This document shows, piece after piece, positions 7,635-15,289 of a stretch of DNA of 51,094 nt (position 1 is the stretch's first letter; each line of letters begins with the position of its first letter). The stretch comes from Clostridia bacterium (GTDB taxonomy: Bacteria > Bacillota > Clostridia > Oscillospirales > Acutalibacteraceae). Below the pieces are notes generated by a model. It had not been told where the DNA came from. It made no database searches and was given only the letters and a program-made list of their open reading frames with translations. The translations under genes and the position numbers were made by a program. The stretch covers positions 1 to 51,094 of the forward strand of contig JAUNDK010000011.1 in assembly GCA_030526115.1 (NCBI GenBank), written 5' to 3'.

Positions 7635-8649
7635 CTGGAGACTTGGCGCAAAGCCGGCTCAGGAAGCTTTCTGCAACGTTGCTAGAGCTATTGCAAAGCA
7701 CGAGCCTGTAAAGATGTGCGTACCACCACAGCAGTACGAGAACGCAGTTGCCCGTCTTGGCGGCACAGAGAATGTTTCCATCATCGAGATGACAAACAAC
7801 GATTCCTGGATTCGTGATACAGGTGCTACATTCCTCGTAAACGATAAGGGCGGCCTCCGTGCTGTTGACTGGGGCTTCAATGCTTACGGCGGACTCGTAG
7901 ACGGCCTTTACTTCCCATGGGATCAGGATTCCATGATTGCAAGAAAGATGTGTGAGATTGTTAACGCTGATTCTTACAGACCAATGTTCAACGATCACGA
8001 GTTCATCCTCGAGGGTGGTTCTTTCCACGTTGACGGCGAGGGTACATGCATCACAACAGAGATGTGCCTCCTCCACCCATCCAGAAACCCTGACATGACA
8101 AAGGAAGACATCGAGCAGTACCTCAAGGATTACCTCAATGTTGAGAAGGTTATCTGGGTTAAGGACGGTATCGATCCATACGAGACAAACGGCCACATCG
8201 ATGACGTTGCCTGCTTCGTAAAGCCGGGTGAGGTTCTCTGCATCTACACAGAGGATGAGAATCACCCATTCTACAAAGAGGCTCAGGCAGCTTACAACTT
8301 CCTCTGCGAGCAGACAGACGCTAAGGGCAGAAAGCTCAAGGTTCACAAGCTCTGCGTAACTAAGGAGCCATGCTACCTTAAGGACGCTGCTACAATCGAC
8401 TACGCTGAGGGTGCTATTCCAAGAGAAGAGGGCGAGATTTCCATCGCTTCCTACCTCAACTTCCTCATCGTTAACGGCGCTATCATCCTCCCACAGTACG
8501 GTGATGAGAACGATGCTCTTGCTGTTGAGCAGATCAAGGCTGCATTCCCTGGCTATGAGGTTGAGGGTGTTCTCACAACTGAGGTTGCTTACGGCGGCGG
8601 TAACATCCACTGCATCACACAGCAGCAGCCAAAGGCTATCGTAAAGTAA
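7609..8649 (+). CDS. aguA: agmatine deiminase, catalytic body out of frame with its own start
   Basis: This frame encodes 346 residues and nearly all of agmatine deiminase, which hydrolyses agmatine to N-carbamoylputrescine and ammonia. Catalytic features are present: 'NNDSWIRD' (substrate Asp), '[10 protein letters not shown]', 'TNGHIDD' (His and Asp) and the C-terminal '[11 protein letters not shown]' with the nucleophilic Cys. The frame is closed upstream by TGA at 7579, so the first Met available is an internal one at 7609 with no ribosome binding site, and the true N-terminus is in another frame (7497-7634). Without a frameshift event the enzyme would lack its first strand and about 37 residues. 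The downstream pathway genes are intact, so a sequencing or assembly error must be considered first. Confidence 0.88.
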   Translation: MLWPWWNGNWRLGAKPAQEAFCNVARAIAKHEPVKMCVPPQQYENAVARLGGTENVSIIEMTNNDSWIRDTGATFLVNDKGGLRAVDWGFNAYGGLVDGLYFPWDQDSMIARKMCEIVNADSYRPMFNDHEFILEGGSFHVDGEGTCITTEMCLLHPSRNPDMTKEDIEQYLKDYLNVEKVIWVKDGIDPYETNGHIDDVACFVKPGEVLCIYTEDENHPFYKEAQAAYNFLCEQTDAKGRKLKVHKLCVTKEPCYLKDAATIDYAEGAIPREEGEISIASYLNFLIVNGAIILPQYGDENDALAVEQIKAAFPGYEVEGVLTTEVAYGGGNIHCITQQQPKAIVK

Positions 8650-8711
8650 TTTAATTCAGATTACGTCTTTCTTAATTATATACTGACTATAAACTCCTGC
8701 GGTTATTCTTA

Positions 8712-8732
8712 CCGGGCAGCAACTCTGCCCGG
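8712..8732 (+). other. GC-rich intercistronic hairpin before the carbamoyltransferase
   Basis: The 8-bp perfect stem CCGGGCAG/CTGCCCGG has a 5-nt loop and no U-tract after it. It is preceded by 'aactcctgcgg', also found before the 7375 hairpin. It is probably an RNA processing or stability element, or a weak terminator upstream of the internal promoter at 8770. Confidence 0.5.
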
Positions 8733-8769
8733 CGGGGATGACGCACGAAGAAAAAGTCAAAAATTGTAC

Positions 8770-8800
8770 TTGACATTGGGATTATCCCAAAGTGTACAAT
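8770..8800 (+). promoter_or_regulatory. internal promoter with 19-bp palindromic spacer, upstream of carbamoyltransferase
   Basis: TTGACA (8770-8775) and TACAAT (8795-8800) are 19 bp apart. The spacer opens with the perfect 15-bp palindrome TTGGGATTATCCCAA (8776-8790). An outer inverted repeat, ATTGTAC/GTACAAT, brackets the whole element. The geometry matches MerR-type activated promoters. The transcript would start near 8807. Confidence 0.65.
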
Positions 8801-8868
8801 CTATTCAGTTATTAATCCGGTCTGAATCCGGTATATAAAATATTTAAATACACAAAGGAGTTACTACA

Positions 8869-9948
8869 ATGGACAACAGAGGCTACGCAAACGGCATCAG
8901 ACATTTCATTGACACAGACGCTTTTACAAAGGAAGAGATTCTCGACATCGCTAACCTTTCTCTTAAGATTAAGAACTGCATTAAGAACGGTTACAACCCA
9001 CCACTTCTTAAGGGCAAGACACTCGGTATGATTTTCCAGCAGTCTTCCACAAGAACAAGAGTTTCCTTCGAGACAGCTATGGAGCAGCTCGGTGGTCACG
9101 CTCAGTACCTCGGACCTGGCATGATCCAGCTCGGTGGTCATGAGACAATCGGCGATACAGGTAGAGTTCTTTCTCAGCTCATCGACATCGTTATGGCTCG
9201 TGTTATCGCTCACAAGACAGTTGTTGACCTCGCTGACGCTTGCACAATTCCGGTTCTCAACGGTATGTCCGACTGGAACCACCCAACACAGGAGATCGGT
9301 GACCTCTGCACAATTCTTGAGAACCTTCCAAAGGGAAAGAAGCTCGAGGATGTTAAGGTTGTATTCGCCGGTGACGGCACACAGGTTTGTGCTTCCCTCG
9401 GTATGCTCTGCACAAAGCTCGGTATGACATTCGTTCAGTACGGCCCTAAGGCTAACTTCATGCAGGAGAACCTCAAGTGCCTCTCCGATCCTAACTACGC
9501 TTACCCGGATTACATCGAGATCATGGAGAAGAACTGCAAGGAGTCCGGTGGTTCCTACCTCATCACAGACGACAGAGAAGCAGTTAAGGGTGCAGACTTC
9601 ATCTACACAGACGTATGGTACGGCCTCTACGAGTCCGAGACTCCAAAGGAAGAGCGTGTTGCTAAGTTCCAGGCTTACCAGGTAAACAGAGAGCTCATGC
9701 AGCTCGGTAACCTCGGTTGCAAGTTCATGCACTGCTTACCAGCTACAAGAGGCGAGGACGTAACTGATGAAGTTGCTGACTCCGAGATTTCCCTCTGCTG
9801 GGACGAGGCTGGTAACAGACTCACAGCTATGAGAGGTCTCCTCGTATACCTCACACAGTATCAGAGAGAGCAGGCTCCAACAGAGCTTCAGCAGGCTTGC
9901 GCTAAGGAGCAGCTCGAGAAGTTCATGGCTGAGAGAGGAATCAACTAA
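8869..9948 (+). CDS. aguB: putrescine carbamoyltransferase
   Basis: This 359-residue member of the aspartate/ornithine carbamoyltransferase family should phosphorolyse N-carbamoylputrescine to putrescine and carbamoyl phosphate. Carbamoyl-phosphate motifs are visible: '[10 protein letters not shown]', 'NHPTQEIGD' and 'HCLPATRGE'. The '[25 protein letters not shown]' segment and the long C-terminal helix after 'RGLLVYL' are typical of putrescine carbamoyltransferases rather than ornithine or aspartate enzymes. The gene has a perfect AAGGAG ribosome binding site, its own palindromic promoter upstream and a strong terminator downstream. Codon use resembles that of rpsF. Ornithine carbamoyltransferase is the alternative, but no arginine deiminase is present. 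Confidence 0.92.
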   Translation: MDNRGYANGIRHFIDTDAFTKEEILDIANLSLKIKNCIKNGYNPPLLKGKTLGMIFQQSSTRTRVSFETAMEQLGGHAQYLGPGMIQLGGHETIGDTGRVLSQLIDIVMARVIAHKTVVDLADACTIPVLNGMSDWNHPTQEIGDLCTILENLPKGKKLEDVKVVFAGDGTQVCASLGMLCTKLGMTFVQYGPKANFMQENLKCLSDPNYAYPDYIEIMEKNCKESGGSYLITDDREAVKGADFIYTDVWYGLYESETPKEERVAKFQAYQVNRELMQLGNLGCKFMHCLPATRGEDVTDEVADSEISLCWDEAGNRLTAMRGLLVYLTQYQREQAPTELQQACAKEQLEKFMAERGIN

Positions 9949-9990
9949 TTCCCTCCCCCCGACTCTCAAGAGTTAATTAAGTAAAATTTT

Positions 9991-10037
9991 AAGGCGGCTT
10001 TTGTCGGCTGATTTAAGCCGCCTTATATTTTTTATTT
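9991..10037 (+). terminator. terminator after putrescine carbamoyltransferase
   Basis: The 10-bp stem AAGGCGGCTT/AAGCCGCCTT (9991-10000 and 10015-10024) is followed by ATATTTTTTATTTTC. It ends the upstream transcript, so the carbamate kinase gene needs its own promoter in 10040-10150 or depends on readthrough. Confidence 0.88.
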
Positions 10038-10157
10038 TCTTTTTTACCCAAAACCACTATTTATCACAGTTAAACTACTTATATTTCATCGAATTTTTCG
10101 TTACATTTTTAGATTTTCAGATTACATTATATCTTTTTATAAGAGAGGGTTTTTACA

Positions 10158-11099
10158 ATGGCAAAGATTGTTATCGCACTCGGAGGTAATGCACTCCAGT
10201 CCAAGAACAGCGCACCTACAGCTGAAGGTCAGCTCGAAGTTGTAAAGAACACATGCGAGCGCATCGCTGATATCAGTGCTGTTGGCCACGAGATCGCTGT
10301 TGTTCACGGCAACGGACCTCAGGTCGGCCGTATCCTCCTCGCTTCAGAGGCTGCTAAGGATGTCACACCGGCTATGCCTTTCGACGTTTGCGGCGCTATG
10401 AGCCAGGGATACATCGGTTACCACATTCAGCAGGCTCTTAAATATTCACTTAACACAAGAAACATCAGCTACCCTGTTCTCACAGTTGCAACACAGGTAG
10501 TTGTAGATAAGAATGACCAGGGTTTCCAGAACCCAACAAAGCCAATCGGTCCTTTCTACACAGAGGAAGAGGCTAAGGCACTCGTAGCTGAGAAGGGCTA
10601 CACTGTAAAGGAAGACGCAGGCAGAGGCTGGAGAAGAGTTGTTGCTTCCCCAATTCCACAGAAGATCGTTGAGATTGATGCTGTTAAGCAGCTCTGGGAG
10701 ACATCCATCGTTATCACATGCGGTGGTGGCGGTATTCCTGTTGTTGAGAACAGCGACGGTACACTCGAGGGTGTTGCTGCTGTTATCGATAAGGACTTTG
10801 CTGCTGAGCTCCTCGCTGAGAACCTCGATGCAGACGTACTCATGATCCTCACAGAGGTTGAGAAGGTTGCTATCAACTGGGGCAAAGAGAACCAGCAGAA
10901 CCTCGACCACATGAACCTCAAAGAAGCTGTTCAGTACATCGATGAGAAGCAGTTCGCTCCCGGTTCCATGCTTCCAAAGGTTGAGGCTTGCATGAAGTTC
11001 GTAAGAGCAAACCCAACAAAGAAGGCTATCATTACTTCTCTCGATAAGGCTGTTGATGCTCTTAACGGCAAGACAGGTACAGTTATCACATTTGCTTAA
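10158..11099 (+). CDS. arcC: carbamate kinase of the agmatine pathway
   Basis: The 313-residue amino-acid-kinase-family enzyme should transfer the phosphate of carbamoyl phosphate to ADP, giving ATP, CO2 and ammonia; this is the energy-yielding last step. The N-terminal loop is canonical, 'ALGGNALQ'. 'HGNGPQVG', 'NPTKPIGPFY', 'GGGGIPV', 'VIDKDFAAELLAENL' and 'GSMLPKVEA' follow as in carbamate kinases. The length matches the family (310-315). AGAGAGGG precedes the ATG. The gene sits between two strong terminators (9991 and 11184), so it is its own transcription unit. It is the paralogue of the gene at 12735, from which it differs in the first loop. Confidence 0.95.
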   Translation: MAKIVIALGGNALQSKNSAPTAEGQLEVVKNTCERIADISAVGHEIAVVHGNGPQVGRILLASEAAKDVTPAMPFDVCGAMSQGYIGYHIQQALKYSLNTRNISYPVLTVATQVVVDKNDQGFQNPTKPIGPFYTEEEAKALVAEKGYTVKEDAGRGWRRVVASPIPQKIVEIDAVKQLWETSIVITCGGGGIPVVENSDGTLEGVAAVIDKDFAAELLAENLDADVLMILTEVEKVAINWGKENQQNLDHMNLKEAVQYIDEKQFAPGSMLPKVEACMKFVRANPTKKAIITSLDKAVDALNGKTGTVITFA

Positions 11100-11183
11100 T
11101 TTCAATTAAATTAAGTTTACTTACTTTTGACTACAAGAAGATCTACCTTTCATACAGAAGATAAGATCTATACCTCTTTTCGG

Positions 11184-11224
11184 CTCCACGGTATTATGCA
11201 CACAGTACCGTGGAGTTTTTATTT
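11184..11224 (+). terminator. terminator after carbamate kinase 1
   Basis: The 10-bp perfect stem CTCCACGGTA/TACCGTGGAG (11184-11193 and 11206-11215) has a 12-nt loop and is followed directly by TTTTTATTTT. Confidence 0.92.
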
Positions 11225-11242
11225 TAGTAATAATATACATTA

Positions 11243-11273
11243 TTGACCTTGGTATTATACCAGGGTTTATAAT
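11243..11273 (+). promoter_or_regulatory. promoter of the NhaC gene with 19-bp palindromic spacer
   Basis: TTGACC (11243-11248) and TATAAT (11268-11273) are 19 bp apart. The spacer holds TTGGTAT-T-ATACCAG (11249-11263). It is nearly identical to the promoter of the AguR-like gene read on the minus strand. Transcription would start near 11280. Confidence 0.72.
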
Positions 11274-11315
11274 TTTTGTACGAATTAAATGTATGAAGGG
11301 TTGGATTACTTTATT

Positions 11316-12695
11316 ATGGACAAAAAAGGGAAAACCAGAGAAACCAGACTGTATCACTCGCTTATAAGCGTTGTTACCATGGTTGTGATTATGTTCGTAA
11401 GCATAGTCGGCTTCGGACTTACTCCGCAGGTACCACTGGTATTCGGCTGCTTTGTGGCGGGTGTTGTTTCTTTTATAATAGGTTATAACTGGGAAGAAAT
11501 TCTCGAGGGAATGATAAGCGGTATTGTAAATTCCCTTGAAGCCATACTTATTCTTCTGCTTATCGGTATGCTTGTCGGTTCCTGGATTGCATCGGGAACT
11601 GTTCCCGCTCTTATCTACTACGGATTAAAGATAGTATCTCCGGCAATTTTTCTTCCTGCAACAATGATTATCTGTATGATAGTTTCTCTTGCCATAGGTG
11701 CATGGGGTACCGTCGGCACCATAGGTCTTGCTTTCATGGGTATAGGACTTGCCCTGAAGATGCCTGCTCCACTGGTTGCAGGATGTGTTATCTCCGGTTC
11801 TTATCTTGGTGATGTTGTATCCCCTCTTTCAGATGCAACAAACCTTACAGCGGCGGTTGTTCACGGTGATGTATTTGCCATAGTAAAGAAGGTTCTTCCT
11901 GTTTCTGTTGCAGTAGCGGTCTTTTCAGTTATCTGCTACGCTATTGTAGGAACAAAATATGCAGGCGGTGAGATGGGCAGCGATATTCCTGTTCTCTCTG
12001 AAAGCCTTGCTTCACAGTTCAATATCTCCCCTGTTGCGATAATTCCTCTTGCGGTAATGGTATTATGCATAGCTTTGAAGATGCCCGCTATCCCATCCAT
12101 GTTTCTCGGCAGTGTCGCCGGTATGATTATTGCTGTATTCTATCAGGGTTCAAGCATTGGTGATGCTTTCGGATACGCTTTCTCAGGCTATGTCAGTGAG
12201 ACAGGCAACGAGCTCATTGACAACCTTCTCACAGCAGGCGGCATGGAAGGTATGCTGGAATCCATATCCATTATCATCATTGCCATGAGCTTCGGTGGTC
12301 TTATGAAGGCTACAAAGCAGATGGAAGTTCTCGTTAAGCCTATCATAATCAGAATAAAGAACCTCGGTTCCATGAACTTTATCACAGTTCTTACCTGCAT
12401 ATTCATGAATATTATTCTCCCTGACCAGTATCTCGGTATTTCAATGCCGGGTGCCATGTATGCAGATGAGTATAAAAAAAGAGGATTCTCAAATATTGCT
12501 CTCTCTGCAGGTCTTTTAGGTGCCGCAATTACTTCTCCGCTTATTCCGTGGAACACCTGCGGTATTTACTGCATGACCTTCGTTTCCGCTTCTCCACTTG
12601 AGTATGCACCTTATGCATTCTTCTGCTGGATGCTCCCAATCGCCACTATTCTCGTTGGTTTTATCGGCTCAAGACGCAAATCCGAAAAAGCCTGA
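11316..12695 (+). CDS. nhaC: NhaC-family Na+/H+ antiporter
   Basis: A protein of 459 residues, with about eleven to twelve helices and the NhaC-family hallmark region 'GAWGTVGTIGLAFMGIG' followed by 'SGSYLGDVVSPLSDATNLTA'. NhaC members exchange Na+ for H+, and some exchange malate and lactate. Paired with a carbamate kinase, it could handle cation or pH balance, or a metabolite antiport, during agmatine catabolism; this is inference. The frame is open from an ATG at 11289, but the promoter places the transcript start near 11280, so I favour the ATG at 11316. Neither has a well-spaced ribosome binding site. The second carbamate kinase follows after 39 bp. Confidence 0.85.
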   Translation: MDKKGKTRETRLYHSLISVVTMVVIMFVSIVGFGLTPQVPLVFGCFVAGVVSFIIGYNWEEILEGMISGIVNSLEAILILLLIGMLVGSWIASGTVPALIYYGLKIVSPAIFLPATMIICMIVSLAIGAWGTVGTIGLAFMGIGLALKMPAPLVAGCVISGSYLGDVVSPLSDATNLTAAVVHGDVFAIVKKVLPVSVAVAVFSVICYAIVGTKYAGGEMGSDIPVLSESLASQFNISPVAIIPLAVMVLCIALKMPAIPSMFLGSVAGMIIAVFYQGSSIGDAFGYAFSGYVSETGNELIDNLLTAGGMEGMLESISIIIIAMSFGGLMKATKQMEVLVKPIIIRIKNLGSMNFITVLTCIFMNIILPDQYLGISMPGAMYADEYKKRGFSNIALSAGLLGAAITSPLIPWNTCGIYCMTFVSASPLEYAPYAFFCWMLPIATILVGFIGSRRKSEKA

Positions 12696-12734
12696 TACGG
12701 GATTAAATACATATATTTTCAGAGGTGTCAGATT

Positions 12735-13679
12735 ATGTCACATAAAATTGTAGTCGCATTCGGCGGCAAAGAACTTCAGTCTGCAAGAAACATTGCTTCC
12801 GCAGAAGACCAGATCAAGGTTGTTAAGGACCTTGCCGAGAAGCTTGCAGAAATCAGCGCAAGAGGTTATGACCTCGGTATTGTTCATGGTAACGGCCCAC
12901 AGGTTGGCCGCATTATGCTTGCTTCAGAGACAAGCAAGGACATCACCCCACAGATGCCATTTGATGTCTGCGGTGCCATGAGCCAGGGTTACATCGGTTA
13001 TCACATTCAGCAGGCTTTAAAGTATGCCCTCAACCTCAGAGGAATAAATGTTCCTGTTGTATCCGTTGCAACACAGATTATCGTTGATGAGAAAGATCCC
13101 GCATTCAATAATCCGACAAAGCCAATCGGTCCTCACTACACAGAGGAGCAGGCAAATGAATACAAGGAAAAGCTCGGATACGACATTGTAAACGATGCAC
13201 CGGGCAGCTTCAGAAGAATTGTTGCCTCCCCTATGCCGAAGAAAATCGTTGAGATTGCTTCCATTAAGCAGCTCTGGGAAAAGTGTGTTGTTATCTGCTG
13301 CGGCGGTGGCGGTATTCCTGTTATTGAGAATGCCGACGGTACTTACACAGGTGTTGAGGCTGTTATCGATAAGGATCACTCCGCTGAGCTTCTTGCTGAG
13401 AATGTAAGTGCCGAGGTCCTCATCATTCTCACAGACGTTGAGAAGGTTTCTCTCAACTACGGCAAAGAAAATCAGGTTGATCTCGATAAGCTTAATCTTA
13501 AAGAGGCAAGCAAGTACATTGAGGAAGGTCAGTTCCCTGCAGGAAACATGCTTCCAAAGGTTGAGGCCTGCATGAGATTCGTAAGATCCAACCCGACAAA
13601 GAAGGCTATCATCACTTCCCTCGATAAGGTTGTTGATGCTCTCGACGGCAAGACAGGTACAGTATTCTCATTCGCATAA
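12735..13679 (+). CDS. second carbamate kinase with altered N-terminal loop
   Basis: The 314-residue paralogue of the kinase at 10158 is co-transcribed with nhaC. Most family motifs are kept: 'HGNGPQVG', 'NPTKPIGPHY', 'GGGGIPV', 'VIDKDHSAELLAENV', 'GNMLPKVEA'. However, the near-invariant N-terminal 'GGNAL' reads 'GGKEL', so the Asn of the glycine-rich loop is Lys and the next Ala is Glu. This loop contacts phosphate in the amino-acid kinase fold, so activity, direction or regulation may differ. Codon bias is milder than in the first copy. Ribosome binding site AGAGGTG. It ends at its own terminator. A specialised or partly inactive kinase cannot be told apart by reading. Confidence 0.88.
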   Translation: MSHKIVVAFGGKELQSARNIASAEDQIKVVKDLAEKLAEISARGYDLGIVHGNGPQVGRIMLASETSKDITPQMPFDVCGAMSQGYIGYHIQQALKYALNLRGINVPVVSVATQIIVDEKDPAFNNPTKPIGPHYTEEQANEYKEKLGYDIVNDAPGSFRRIVASPMPKKIVEIASIKQLWEKCVVICCGGGGIPVIENADGTYTGVEAVIDKDHSAELLAENVSAEVLIILTDVEKVSLNYGKENQVDLDKLNLKEASKYIEEGQFPAGNMLPKVEACMRFVRSNPTKKAIITSLDKVVDALDGKTGTVFSFA

Positions 13680-13686
13680 GAATTTG

Positions 13687-13714
13687 GGGTCGGATTTATC
13701 ATCCGGCCCTTTTT
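13687..13714 (+). terminator. terminator after nhaC-carbamate kinase 2
   Basis: The 9-bp stem GGGTCGGAT/ATCCGGCCC (one T-G pair) has the 5-nt loop ttatc and is followed by TTTTT. Confidence 0.85.
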
Positions 13715-13798
13715 CAATTGTAAATTATCTTTTAAATATACCGTATAATATTTGATATTTATCGCTTACTTGTGTAGAATAGTAAAAGATAAAATAAT

Positions 13799-13831
13799 AA
13801 GGAGAAGCCCGAGGCCGGGCGAAAAAGATAT
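13799..13831 (+). other. hairpin between ribosome binding site and start codon
   Basis: AAGGAG (13799-13804) lies 27 nt from the ATG at 13832, too far for normal initiation. The intervening GCCCG-aggc-CGGGC hairpin (13807-13820) would shorten the effective distance to about 13 nt when folded. A translational control element is possible. Confidence 0.45.
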
Positions 13832-14860
13832 ATGTTAAGTTACAAAGGGATTCCATGCCCTGTTTGCAATAAACCGTTTAATGACGAAGATGACATAGTA
13901 GTATGTCCAGAATGCGGTGCACCATACCACAGACACTGTTACGAAGAAAAGGGAGCCTGCATATTCCCTGATTTACATGCAACCCATACATCCTGGGAAG
14001 CACCGAAACAGGAAGAACCCACACCACAGGATACAGCCTACGAAGTAAGAGACAACGAGTGCCCGAGATGCGGTACATTAAACCCACACTCCGCAAGTTT
14101 CTGTAACACCTGCGGAACAAGACTCACAGGCGCACAGCAGAACACTCCACCTTACGGTTATCAGAACCCAAACATGAATAACCCCAACAACGCCAACACT
14201 TACGGCGGAATGTACGGAGTTCAGTTCAATCCGTTTGACCCTATGGGTGGTGTGGATCCGACTGAAAAAATGGATGAAGATGTCACCTACGGTGAGGCCT
14301 CCAAGCTGGTTCAGGTAAACACCAGATATTTCATGCAGAGCTTTAAGAGAATGAACACTCTTAAAAGCAATAAATTCAACTTTTCCGCATTTCTGTTCAG
14401 CGGTGGTTACCTTCTTTACAGAAAGATGTATAAGCAGGGTATTATCACTTCAGCTATTATGTTTCTGCTGTATATGGTAAGATTGTTCCTCATGATGTTT
14501 TTCATCTACCCTATTGAGCAGTCTGCAATGAACACATTAAGCGGTGAATTCTCCTATGCTGATCTGACTGCTGCACTTTCAAATGCCATGGCAAATGATA
14601 ATACCATACTGATAGTTTCAGGTGCGGTTGTTGCGCTTACCCTTGCCATGTTCGGTGTTATGATTTTCTGCGGTGCAAAGGCTAACAGAATGTATATGAA
14701 GCACTGTGCGGACACCATCAAAAAGACAAGAGAAGAATCTGAGAATACCACTGTTTACGAAGAGAAGATTCACATGAAGGGCGGTTCCAATACAGCCATT
14801 GCGGTTGTAATGATTATCTGCTATATGCTGGTTTCTTATCTTCCGGGTATGTTTATGTAA
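13832..14860 (+). CDS. RING-like and zinc-ribbon membrane protein, DUF2628-type
   Basis: The 342-residue protein begins with a prokaryotic RING-finger-like Cys/His array ('CPVCNKPF', 'VCPECGAPYHRHC', about residues 9-40) and a zinc ribbon ('CPRCG...CNTCG', about residues 76-96). A Pro/Asn/Tyr-rich linker follows, then a hydrophobic C-terminal region with three to four helices of the DUF2628 kind. The function is unknown; zinc-ribbon/DUF2628 proteins are common in Clostridia. It is a single-gene unit closed by a strong terminator. The start is odd: the only good ribosome binding site is 27 nt away with a hairpin between. The domain names come from recalled motifs. Confidence 0.72.
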   Translation: MLSYKGIPCPVCNKPFNDEDDIVVCPECGAPYHRHCYEEKGACIFPDLHATHTSWEAPKQEEPTPQDTAYEVRDNECPRCGTLNPHSASFCNTCGTRLTGAQQNTPPYGYQNPNMNNPNNANTYGGMYGVQFNPFDPMGGVDPTEKMDEDVTYGEASKLVQVNTRYFMQSFKRMNTLKSNKFNFSAFLFSGGYLLYRKMYKQGIITSAIMFLLYMVRLFLMMFFIYPIEQSAMNTLSGEFSYADLTAALSNAMANDNTILIVSGAVVALTLAMFGVMIFCGAKANRMYMKHCADTIKKTREESENTTVYEEKIHMKGGSNTAIAVVMIICYMLVSYLPGMFM

Positions 14861-14865
14861 AATTT

Positions 14866-14899
14866 AAGCTGTGAGGTCAGAAAATCTCACAGCTTTTTT
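14866..14899 (+). terminator. terminator after the RING/DUF2628 gene
   Basis: The stem AAGCTGTGAG/CTCACAGCTT is followed by TTTTT. It lies directly after the stop codon. Confidence 0.88.
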
Positions 14900-14929
14900 G
14901 TTTTATGTGGTTTGCACAGATGCTGATTT

Positions 14930-14972
14930 CCAAAGAAAAACAGGAGTGCCCGCTTTGGGACGCTCCTGTTTT
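14930..14972 (-). terminator. minus-strand terminator of the lost RpiR-type gene
   Basis: ACAGGAGYG/CRCTCCTGT pairs with extra A-T pairs outside (14937-14948 and 14961-14972). On the minus strand TTTTTCTTTG follows. No intact minus-strand gene precedes it, only the relic at 15006-15128. Confidence 0.6.
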
Positions 14973-15005
14973 GGGGAAATTCCTATTGTCATGAGCCACT
15001 TGAGT

Positions 15006-15128
15006 GGATATTTCTTCATCGAGATTATTAAGAATACACTCGGCAATAATTGAATTAATTGAGCCGTTTTTTTCAGAAGCTATTGTACTTAGCAGTACTA
15101 TCGGAAGTTTTCCGTAAATCATATCCAT
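15006..15128 (-). pseudogene. relic of an RpiR/MurR-type transcriptional regulator, N-terminus only
   Basis: From the ATG at 15128 about 41 residues read 'MDMIYGKLPIVLLSTIA', then 'NSIIAECILNNLDEEIS'. This resembles the start of MurR/RpiR-family HTH regulators, in which '(S/T)xxxIAxYILxNLDEI' leads into the helix-turn-helix. Here homology stops before the HTH; the frame continues through unrelated sequence that includes a terminator hairpin and ends at 14877. The pattern fits a gene whose body was deleted, leaving its first exon-sized piece next to its own terminator. The rest of 14900-15290 holds nothing else I can support. Confidence 0.5.
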
Positions 15129-15289
15129 CACCTGAAATGATTATAGATTTATACAGCATAGTTTGCAAGCATATTGCAAAATGCTCTCAGATAATATATA
15201 ATAATGCAGAAGATTATCCATGGTTATATATAGCTGTATTTATAGTCAAAGTGCATAAATAACGGCTGTTTTCGTTATACAGATTTTCC

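Noticed and set aside
7522-8610. Long minus-strand frame of 362 codons opposite agmatine deiminase
   Set aside because: It mirrors the codon bias of the plus-strand gene, which avoids TTA, CTA and TCA; its product is rich in Cys, Leu and Val with no known motif, and it lacks a ribosome binding site.
8812-9732. Minus-strand frame of 306 codons opposite putrescine carbamoyltransferase
   Set aside because: Same antisense artefact of biased codons; the plus-strand product matches its family over the full length.
10446-11105. Minus-strand frame of 219 codons opposite carbamate kinase (and a similar one at 13017-13379)
   Set aside because: Shadow of the plus-strand kinase genes; the products are similar to each other only because the kinases are paralogues.
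14871-15262. Short plus-strand frames of 60 and 67 codons between the RING gene and rpsF
   Set aside because: They start inside terminators or AT-rich sequence, lack ribosome binding sites and show no coding character; the region contains the RpiR relic instead.
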